Of a DNA stretch of 64,000 nt, positions 20,908 through 29,678 are shown one piece after another. The notes under the pieces were generated by a model. That model saw only the letters and a list, made by a program, of their open reading frames with translations, did no database searches and was not told the origin of the DNA. Source of the DNA: Ichthyophis bannanicus (taxonomy: Eukaryota > Chordata > Amphibia > Gymnophiona > Ichthyophiidae); contig CM066031.1 in assembly GCA_033557465.1 (NCBI GenBank), positions 1,666,254,800 to 1,666,318,799 of the forward strand, in the 5' to 3' direction. Every line of letters starts with the position of its first letter. Within the stretch, counting starts at the first letter, position 1. A program made the position numbers and the translations under genes.

Positions 20908-21811
20908 TTAGCGAACACTGTACGAGCACCTTGAGCCCTTCAGACATGCGTGCCCTCCTGTAAAAACGTATTTGCTGACTTGAACATTGCCATAAGATTC
21001 ATGATCAGCTGTCCCCAGCGGCGCACAACCTGAGCAGACTTGTCGCTGAGCCTCCACTCTCCCGAATCGAGCCGTACTCGGCTTAGATAGTCGACTGCTA
21101 CATTTTCCTTGCCTGCTACGTGTGCTGCCAACAGCACCTACAGATTTTCCTCTGTCCAGGATAACAACGGAGCAACCTCGTACTCCAGGCTCCTGCTGCT
21201 TGTTCCCCCTTGTCGATTTGATATAAGCCACCATTGGTGCATTGTCCAAGAACACTCTGACCGCTTTCCCCTGAACCAGAGTCTGGAACTCCTACAATGC
21301 CAAGTACACCGCACGCAATTCCAAGCGATTGATCGACCAAGCACTCTCCTGTGGGGACCAGTGACTTTGCGCTACCTGGGTCTCGCAATGCGCTCCCCAT
21401 CCTGACAGACTGGCATCCGTCGTCAGAGGGATCCATTGCGGTGCCTCTAGAGGCATTCCCGCATAGAGATTGTTGGACTGTAGCCACCACTGAAGGGTCC
21501 TCCAGATATTTTCCAGGCAAGACAGTGGCCATGATAGTGGATAGGCCTGTGCCCCTGGCATGAGCTCGATTGTTGCCGCCATGGATCCCAACACTTGGAG
21601 ATAGTGCCACATTGTTGGGAGCTTCATTGCTGTGAAAACTCCTGATCTGACCCTGTAGCATGCCTAACCGGTTTTCTGGCAAGGAAACCCAACCTGTCGC
21701 TGTCTGAAAACGGGCCCCCAGGTATACCAAGTCCTGCGAGGGCCATAGGTGACTCTTGGCCACATTGATCACCCAGCCAAGACTCTGCAGGCACTCTATC
21801 ACTCTTGCCAT
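20908..21811 (-). pseudogene. DIRS RNase H region and RT C-terminus
   Basis: Frames at 21811-21116 and 21627-21292 together carry LGWVINVAKSHLWPSQDLVYLGA (RT thumb), then WIPLTTDASLSGWGAH (RNase H catalytic D), SINRLELRAVYLAL (catalytic E) and FLDNAPMVAYI (third D). AHVAGKENVAVDYLSR ends the domain at about 21130-21080. Shifts between frames show small indels. RNase H would remove the RNA template. Confidence 0.8.
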
Positions 21812-22400
21812 TGCTTGTTCGTTTTTTTCCTTGGATTTTGCTCGAATGAGCCAATCGTCCAGGTAAGGGTGTACTCAAATCCCTTCCCATCGCAGACCAG
21901 CCGCGACCACCATTGTGACCTTTGTGAAAGTACAGGGCGCTGTTGCCAAATTAAATGGCAACGCCTAAAATTGGAAGTGGCCCATGGGCACCGCGAATTG
22001 CAAGAACTGCTGAAACTCGGCCTGTATAGCATTGTGCAAGTAGGCTTCTGTCAGATCGAGAGATGTCAAGAACTACCCCTCCCCGACTGCCTCAGTGACT
22101 GACTGGAGTTTCTCCATGTGGAACAGAGACACCGATTTACATTCTTGAGATCTAAAATGGTTCTGAAAGAACCTTCCTTTTTGAGCATGATGAAATAGAT
22201 GGAGTATTGACCATAATCACACTGATCTTCCGGCACACTTACTCTTCCAAGAGGCCCTGCACAGGGAAAGGACAGAAGCGTCCATGAGCGGCCGTGCCAA
22301 CTCGCTCCTCTCCGACGATCTCCAGCACCCACTGATTGGAAGTAATCCGAGCCCAGGCGGGATAAAAGTCCCACAGCCGACCCTCTACAGGCACCACTCT
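21812..22400 (-). pseudogene. DIRS reverse transcriptase palm
   Basis: Fragments in several frames read FRTILDLKNVNRCL, SLDLTEAYLHNAI (catalytic D) and PYLDDWLIRAKSKEK, with YLDD at 21865-21854. An in-frame stop precedes VHPYLDD, and indels separate the blocks. The order and wording fit DIRS RT rather than LINE RT. Confidence 0.75.
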
Positions 22401-22409
22401 TGCCTGGGA

Positions 22410-23100
22410 GTTCCTTGATTCATTGGGACTTCTTAGAGATCGAGGAGGAGTGGAAGTAAAACCCCTTGCCCGAAAGCCCCAAAAGGACTGTCCTCTGGAG
22501 GGGAACCTTCCCCTCTGGTATAGCACAAAGTGCACCATGTGGAAGCATCAGAAGTTTGAAGATTGCCCCTGCACTGGAGCTGCTGACTAGACCGGTTTCT
22601 GGTTTCTGGTCATCCTCTGGGAGCCCACCTCCTTTTGAATCGCCCAAGTCCTTTACCAACTTCTCAAGGTCCTCCCTGAATAAGAGCCGGCCCTGAAATG
22701 GGAACTTTCTCAAGCACGATTCGGATGAAATGTCTGCCGACCAATTCCTAAGCCAGAGATAGTGGCGAGCGGCCACCACTGCCGCCATACCCTTGCCGCA
22801 AACCTCTGATCAAATCATAAAAGGAATCCGCCAAGTACACGCGCCAGAGATAGAGCCTCTGCGTGAGCCACAAGCGAGGCACAAGGTCTTTGTGGGCATG
22901 ATTAGTGTCCCTACCAACAGCCCTGAAGGCCCAGCAATCCCCATGACTGACTCACCCCCGCTGCTGCTCCTAGTAATCTGCCAACCTTCCTTTTTTTTTT
23001 TTACCAGCCATAAAGAAAAACAATAAAACATGATAGCAATCATTCCAGTGTCCGCAAATGCCCCCAGCATGTGAAGTTTCCTGAAAATAACAAAGAAAAT
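22410..23100 (-). pseudogene. DIRS gag-like protein remnant
   Basis: 22788-22420 reads AAVVAARHYLWLRNWSADISSESCLRKFPFQGRLLFREDLEKLVKDL, the conserved C-terminal gag block of DIRS elements that ends in FGEDLEKLVK-like sequence. Upstream, EALSLARVYLADSFYDLIRG is readable in another frame. The N-terminal gag, where a zinc knuckle would be expected, is not recognisable between 23100 and 23598. Confidence 0.65.
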
Positions 23101-23597
23101 AATGGAACAAAAATGCAGCTCCTAAAGTGACACCGGCTCCTGTGCTGAGTGGGAAACTTGCACTGAGTGTCCCGCACAGATCAGGCTCTCTGTTTTGCTG
23201 TCTGCAGCCCCTTCACTCTGGACCACTCAACTGCCTTCAGCTTTGGCGGTGTCGGGAGTGAGCAGAGGACTCCAGCAGACTTTGCTGCCATTTGCGGCTC
23301 CTCCCCTCTCAAGAGGATCAGGAGCTGAACCTACCTGCAAAGGCAAAAGGATGGCCGTGTGCCCTCCAAGGGCCATTTTCTGCCTGCATGGGCCCCAATT
23401 TACCGGTAAATCTTCCAATACTGTGTCACTTTTTTTTTTCTTAACTTTATGCTCTCTCGCCAGCCCCAGCCTTGTAAACAGCCAGCTTTACACTTGTCCT
23501 CCAAAATAATGGACCCAAACAAACTACTGTCCCTTAGTTGCTCCTATGGTGAGTGCAGACCTAAGGAGTCACACCTCTCCAGCTGCTTGGAGACTGA

Positions 23598-23745
23598 GAT
23601 ACTGGAGTCTGGTGGGAGGTGCCAGCTGCCTATCTATCCTAATATCATTAAAGATGGCATACTCGGTCTCCAAGTGGCTGGTGAGGTGAAGCTACCCACA
23701 GGTCGGCACTGGACCGGAGGCACTTTAAGGAATGTACTGTTTCAT
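23598..23745. repeat. DIRS inverted terminal repeat, 5' copy
   Basis: 'gatactggagtctggtggga' through 'ggtcggcactggaccggagg' to 'aaggaatgtactg' pairs with 19217-19069. Confidence 0.85.
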
Positions 23746-25364
23746 TATTGGTTGTCATCTATACTATCAGCTAGTTTTTTGCCATGGGCAGAGTTCGATT
23801 AAGAAACTGAAAAATTAGGAAAATACCTAGGGTCCAAAGTTTAGGGGACCCTATCAGATGTACTCGGCATTTGTGAGGTTAGAATTGACAACTGTCTGGA
23901 TTTTTTTATGATTCTATTGATTTTTACATTGGTCGTGAACCTAGAAGGAAGGCTAACATTTCTAGTCATTTTTCATATCATAACGTCTATCTGCAGTACT
24001 CTAATCCTCCGCCTTGTGAATGAACCTGCCCTGCTTTCTTCCAGTGTAACTACTGTAGCAGCAGAAACTTTGGGTAAGGTCCAGCTAATGGGAAGGCTGT
24101 GGGGGCAGAGCACTGGAATGCTACTCTGGTCACAGTAAGGGTGAGCTAGGGGAAGTTCCTATGCTGTACAAGTTTAGTTTGTGTATGGTAGATAGAAGAG
24201 AAGTAAAGTTCCCGTCCTCCCACCCCCCCCCCCCCCCCCGATACTTTAATGCCTTTCTCTAGGAAAAGAAGTTCCAACAGCTGCAACATACTAACACTGG
24301 TTCACAGTACATAGCAATTACACAATTGTACCTGTGAAACAGCCCTCCCCTTTTATCTCCTCTCCTGATCAGAGACACACAGAAAAAAGATACACATATA
24401 CACACACACATTCAGGGGTTGGAAAGAATTCCATGAGCCATGATCTGCATGCTTTCACCACTTGTTGAGCTTTTCTATCGTTGATTTCCTCAGATATAGT
24501 CAATTTTTATCACTTTGGTATTATACAAAAATTAAAGGTCAGAATTACAAAATGTAATAGTTTAAAATTTCAGACTCTTTAAAAAAAATTAGCTTCCTGT
24601 TGCTCTGCATTTGCTTTTTGAAAATGAGCGATGTTCACTTTGGATTTTTACCAGTGTGGTCTGGGAATATTTGACTAAATGGTATTCAGAGTTAACAGGC
24701 CCTTTTACTAGCATGTGCTGAGCAGTTAGCACATGAATGTGTGCATGACAATAATCACTAATTCATGTATTAAATGCATATTCTGTTATGGAGTAGGAAA
24801 TGGGAGGGGTTATGGGTAAGGAATGGGTATTGGAGACACCTTGAAGTTAGTTCACTGTAACTTACCATGTTGTTGTTGCACAGGTGCACCTACCGCTCAG
24901 TAAAGTGCTTTTCTGTGCAGTAACTATATTCGAACATGCTGGGAATCCCCCAACAGCTACTGCACAGGCTTTGCATGGACTGAGGGTAATTTTATAGCAG
25001 GGCATCAAGAGCAGGCACCTACATAAGCAGCTATGTAGTACTATTTTATAAACATAAGTCGGAGCCTACTCATAAAACAATAAAATAAATCTTGCCATCC
25101 CAGCCCCATTCACTCTCCATTCGCTTCGCAAGGAGCTTCCCAAGAGGTGGTCCCCCTTGGGTTGCCCCCCAGGGCTTTCAGCTGGCTATAGGGACTGCTA
25201 GTCACAGGTCAAGAATAAGCAGATAAGTTTTTGTCAAGGGCGGTAGCATTTTTTTGTAGGTTGTGACTATTAGAGCAATTAATAGGGATTTTTTACAGTG
25301 AGATTGTAATTATCAAATTTAAAAAAAGAAGGGATTTCTTGATTGGGGAGGAACAGTTCTTACA
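23746..25364. other. Unassigned DNA with a C17 run
   Basis: No gene is recognised. A homopolymer of 17 C lies at 24223-24239. 24700-24920 begins 'caggcccttttactagcatg' and resembles an AT-rich MITE edge. 24980-25090 contains 'gggtaattttatagcagggc', another such edge. Confidence 0.45.
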
Positions 25365-27055
25365 TACATTGGCATGCACAAGTCTTGCATGATCAAGCTA
25401 TACTCAGCTTTATTGTGACAGACTTTCCAACTTCTGTGGCAGAATCCTGGCTTATTATATACAGTTTTGTTGCAAATTTAATTTGGCAGCCATCTCTGCA
25501 TGCAAAATTACTTGTCTGTGAACTTTTGCATGGTTGTCGTGAGGAAACGATGTCCCAGTATGATCAACTGGATTTTGTGTCAAAGCGGGATCAAAATGAA
25601 CCAATAGAATACCAATAGGAAGTCATATTTGATAGCCAATCAGTGCATGGTATTTTGGCAGCACACAGGATTTGAATTTAATGTGGATCAACTGGTGTGT
25701 ATCGCATCTGATGCTCAATGTCATGGCATGGTGAAAAGGTCGCATTGTAGGTCCAAGTGGTAGTTTTGCACGAGGAGGGGTATGCCAGCCTGCAGATTGC
25801 AGCAAAGGTCAGCTGTAATCAGAGCACAGTTGTCTGCATTCTGCAGAAGCATAAGGAGATGGGAAATACGCAGGACCGACATCGTAGCAGTTGGCCTAGA
25901 AAGTCAACCAAGAGAGAAGACAGGGCCTTAAGGACATCTCTTGGCAACCACAAGCTGACCTCCCCTGAGCTTCTGTGGGAATGGACGCAGAAATGTTCTG
26001 TTGCAGTTTGCATTTCCACTGTGAGGAGACAATGCTTGGAGTAAAGATTGGGGGACTATAAGGTGCGAAGGAAGCCACTACTAATGATAGAACAGAGGAA
26101 GAGGTGCATTGAGTAGGCATCCAAGTACTCAAAATGGAGCAAGGCTGACTGGGAGAAAGTTCTGTTCAGCAATAAAAGTACCTTCTGCATTCTGGGTGAC
26201 CAGGGTAAAACCTGTGCGAGGAGGTTTCCACATAAAGAGTACAAACCAGAGTGCTTTAATATCTCCATGAAGCATCCAACCAAGGTCATGATCTGGGAAT
26301 GCATGGCAGCCAGTGGTGTTGGAAGACTCCATATCGTTGATGGGATGGTGAATGCAGCAAAATACATAGGAATTCTGCAGAAGTACATGCTGCCATCAGC
26401 TGAGCAACTGTTGTTTCCTGGCAGATATTTCTTCCAGGATGACAATGCACCTTGCTATTGAACGAAAACTGTTGCCGACTGGAAGAAAATAAATGGAGTT
26501 TAGACCACTGACTGGCCAGCTCAATCACGCAAGCTCAACCCCACTGAGAATCTTAGTGCAAGGTATCAGTTGAGATCACCAAGAAGCAGCCATAGACCAA
26601 GCGAGAGCTGATTGAACCACTGATTGCAGCCTGGAATCACATCATAATGTGAGAACACCTTGTCAAACTGGTCCACCTCATGCCAGACAGAAGTAGGCAG
26701 GTGAGAATGAGCAAGGCTGGCCCATCAAGTACTAATGGCCACCAACAACAAAAAAACAGCCCTTTTCAGGGCTACCTAATGAAATTAAGAAGAAAACATG
26801 CACACTGCCGACATACATGAAACAGAAACAACGTCGTTTAGGGCACACATTGCATCTTTGTACACATGTTCACAACCAAATGAACATGAGCGTTAAACAA
26901 TCATAAAAGAACACTCAAGTCATGGCAAAATTTGTCAGATTTGTACAAAAGGCATGCAGAAAGGATTGTAAATTGTAACACATTCTTTGCCTGTCCAAAT
27001 AACTAAAAACTGCCAATTCGATATTACGTATGCAAGACTTTTTCACACCATTGTA
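25365..27055 (+). mobile_element. Tc1/mariner DNA transposon, inactive
   Basis: The left end 'tacattggcatgcacaagtc' and the right end, inverted 'tacaatggtgtgaaaaagtc', form terminal inverted repeats flanked by TA (TA at 25365-25366 and 27054-27055). The length of about 1.69 kb and an internal transposase trace fit Tc1. Typical Tc1 termini read 'cagtggtgtgaaaaagt', so the right end is well preserved and the left has drifted. Confidence 0.8.
25700..26740 (+). pseudogene. Tc1-like transposase, decayed
   Basis: The N-terminal helix-turn-helix is visible at 25757-26044 (VVLHEEGYASLQIAAKVSCNQSTVV, then ISTVRRQCLE). The DDE catalytic core is in pieces. The first aspartate motif, normally FSDES, reads FSNKSTF with asparagine at 26171-26173. 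The second, FQDDNAPC, is intact near 26430. The third lies in WPAQSRKLNPTENL near 26515, where NPxEN is kept. Stops at about 26042, 26459 and later end the frame. The D-to-N change alone would kill catalysis. Confidence 0.8.
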
Positions 27056-27302
27056 GACAGTTGAAAGCCCTGCGAGGAGCATTTCATAGCAAAAGAATTA
27101 CGGATGCTGTCTGAGTGCTTTCTCCTTTCATATAAATTTGTGATTTCATTGCTTTGGTAACATTGGACAGTGATTTTGATATGCAATTTTATAAGCCATT
27201 TGTATGCATAAATGGGCTCTTAGAAATTTAGGTCACGCTTTAAAGTACAGCAGGTATGTCCAGGAGCAGAGTTTGGGTGGAGTCGTGCTTTATAGTGCAA
27301 TG
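27056..27302. other. Unassigned AT-rich spacer
   Basis: Nothing recognised. Short phrases such as 'tgcaattttataagccattt' resemble MITE-like repeats elsewhere. Confidence 0.4.
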
Positions 27303-27470
27303 CATGCCTTCGAGTCAATGCTGACTCCTGGTAACCCAGCAGCTTTTGGGTTTTCTTGGCAGTGAGATCAGAAATAGATTGCCAGGCCTTTCTTTCAAGT
27401 CAATGGAGGATTAAGTGACTTGCCCAAGGCCAGTGTTTACCAAGCCAGTACTCTATTAGGCTACTCCTTT
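27303..27470 (-). mobile_element. tRNA-derived SINE with RTE-like tail, antisense
   Basis: The plus strand starts 'cttcgagtcaatgctgactc' followed by 'ctggtaaccc', the complement of the RTE 3' end. The shared core 'aatggaggattaagtgactt' and 'gcccaaggcc' follows, and it ends 'ttaggctactcct' at the tRNA head. Confidence 0.7.
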
Positions 27471-27544
27471 ACTCTCTTGAGCTTTACATGCATAGCTTAT
27501 AAAATATGAACTTAGATGTTTATAAAATGTTTTATAGTTTATAA

Positions 27545-28097
27545 AATATGCAGATTAACAAGAGACCACCATGCACCTGCACAAGAGCCTTCCAATACTA
27601 CGCTCCCACCAATTGGAACAAACTCTCCTCCGCATTACATTGCCTCCAATCCCACACCCTTTTCAAAAAGTACCTCAAGACCTTTCTCTTCGAAGAGCAC
27701 TTTTATTTCACCCACAGTAGTAAACCCCCAACAAGAACGCCCCCCGCTCCTCCTCACCACGCCCATGACCCACCCTCCCCTAAAACAATATCTTACATTA
27801 CAAATATCACCTTCCCCACCTCATTGCCCCTCAACCTCCCCCTCCCCCAACATTATCCAGCTATCTTCCTGCTAGAAGTTGTTCCCAGTGCCTAGCTCTT
27901 TAATCTCCAAGCTGCCTGTATATAGTTACATTTGTTCCATGTAAGCATTCTCATGCTAGCAATGTTTAGCTATTTTTTATTTAAGTTACCTGTACATATG
28001 TTCATCGGTTCTATGTAAATGTTCCTTTTGTTGTTCTATGTAAACCATTTTGCCTTGTAGAAAAACGGTATATAAAACCAGGTAAAAAAATAAATGT
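27545..28097 (+). mobile_element. L2-clade LINE 3' end
   Basis: The frame at 27548-27895 reads RAFQYYAPTNWNKLSSALHCLQSHTLFKKYLKTFLFEEHF, the C-terminus of L2 ORF2. A 3' UTR follows, ending 'ttctatgtaaaccattttgc' and 'aacggtatataaaacc', with an A-rich tail at about 28084-28097. It is heavily 5'-truncated. Confidence 0.75.
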
Positions 28098-28185
28098 ATG
28101 AAATAAGTGCTAACCTGTATCCTTGCTCTCAATCAAGCGTCATGTCCATGCCTTCAATCTAGATGCTATTGCTGCATGATTTGTG

Positions 28186-28549
28186 CAATGTTCCCTCTAA
28201 TTTTCTGTAGGCTGTGTGCGCATAAAGTATCAGCTGTGTGCAGCTTTTGAAGGAAGGTTAAATTTTTGTGCGCCACATAACGACACTCGGAGTTATATAC
28301 TTTAAAATTTGACTACACGTCAGAATACAGTATGTACACCACATTTGATTTTAATCAAATTAAATGAAAATAGACGATTACTAAATGAAGCACGAAATTT
28401 CTAGTAATTACAATCATAACTTTTAAATTTTAAGATGTCTGTGTTGTTTTCTATCAGAATCAGAGCTGTAATTTTTGTGCGCTCTGTTGTAAAGTATGTG
28501 CGCTCGCTCGGCAAGGTGTGTGCACGCGCACAGCTTAGAGGGAACAGTG
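28186..28549. mobile_element. hAT-type MITE with perfect 8-bp target duplication
   Basis: Terminal inverted repeats 'caatgttccctctaa' and, inverted, 'cactgttccctctaa' bound a 364-bp non-coding element. The identical 8-mer 'gatttgtg' lies at 28178-28185 and 28550-28557. Subterminal 'ctgtgtgcgc'-type GC-rich motifs occur at both ends. The eight-base duplication is the hAT signature. Confidence 0.9.
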
Positions 28550-28557
28550 GATTTGTG

Positions 28558-29589
28558 CTAGTATTTTAAAAAGGCACAAGGGCACCTAGGAGCCTTTATA
28601 AAATAGGCTTAAAATAGGCATCTTCTTGCCTTCTAAATTTAGGCTACCTGTTGGTGACTTTGGTGAATAAAACTACAAATCGCATGTTGTATGTTGAAAG
28701 AACCAGGCTCTGAGATCCTGTATGTCTTGGAAAATATTAATATAATGCAATCTATGCATGTTTCTAAGTCAGCCTTGTTTTTAATGATGGAATTCACTAT
28801 CCATTTCATTACAATATATATGAGCCTTTGAGTCCCTTAATGGATAAGTGGGCTTGCACTCTTCACATCATCAGCATCTGGAATGAGGCAGAGGAAACTC
28901 ACTAAGCATGTTCCCTCCTTGCTGTCAACTCAAGGGCAAGAATCCAAAAATACTCACCCACACTTCATTCACTGCACTGCCTCATTTGAAAATGCTTGAA
29001 TCTTTACATGGCTCCATTCCATGGAAAGAAATGAGAAAGATGAAGAGTAAAACTTTTTTATCGCAAGTAGAGTAAACATTGACATGCTTTTAAAGAGAGT
29101 TGGAGCATCTTATGGTCGGGTTCCTAGCTGGAGTTACTGAAACTACACTTCTCTTACTGAGCTTAACAAGATTTATTCTTAAACCGCAGGAGTAACAGGA
29201 ATAATACACAGATGATCTTCACTTTCAGGAATACAGGCGTAAACCATGTGCTCCTTCAGGGCATAGACCTGGGCATAGTCTACTTTCCCTTGTAATAAGT
29301 CCAAATATGAGGAGGCAGAATTGGTTAACAGCACTCACAGCAGTTCTGATTCAAATTTCAAATACCAGTGTTCATTCATGGCCTAATTGTACTAAGAATT
29401 TTTAAGGGTATTTTAAGATTATTTTATAAATGTGAATTATTTACTTATATTTGTTCTTGCTATTGTGTTTGATGGACTGTGTATTATATATATATATTTT
29501 TTTGTAAAGCGCTTTGAACTACTGTATTTCTGAATGGGTGGAATAGAAATCCTTCAATTAAGTTAAAATGAACCTCCATATATATTTCA
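28558..29589. other. Unassigned DNA; possible LINE/SINE tail at 29480-29570
   Basis: No gene is recognised. 28570-28640 carries 'tttataaaataggcttaaaa', a phrase repeated near 42780. A (ta)n stretch followed by 'tttgtaaagcgctttgaact' (29500-29520) looks like the 3' end of a LINE or LINE-tailed SINE, but the family is unclear. Confidence 0.4.
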
Positions 29590-29678
29590 ACAGGTCCAAC
29601 ATATAGAAACATAGAAACATAGAAATATGACGACAGAAAAAGACCACATGGCCTATCTAGTCTGTCCTTCCATAACAA

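Larger units (their letters stand above)
19069..23745 (-). mobile_element. DIRS-type tyrosine-recombinase retrotransposon, structurally complete but decayed
   Basis: The ~4.68 kb element lies on the minus strand. In element order it has a 5' inverted terminal repeat (23745-23598), gag, RT, RNase H, a tyrosine recombinase, an internal complementary region (19645-19565) and a 3' inverted terminal repeat (19217-19069). This is the diagnostic DIRS layout. All three coding regions carry stops or frameshifts. No target duplication is expected, because DIRS elements integrate by recombinase. Confidence 0.85.

Noticed and set aside
20560..20930. Possible methyltransferase domain between DIRS RNase H and recombinase
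   Set aside because: Only decayed recombinase N-terminal wording is seen; no methyltransferase motif could be found.
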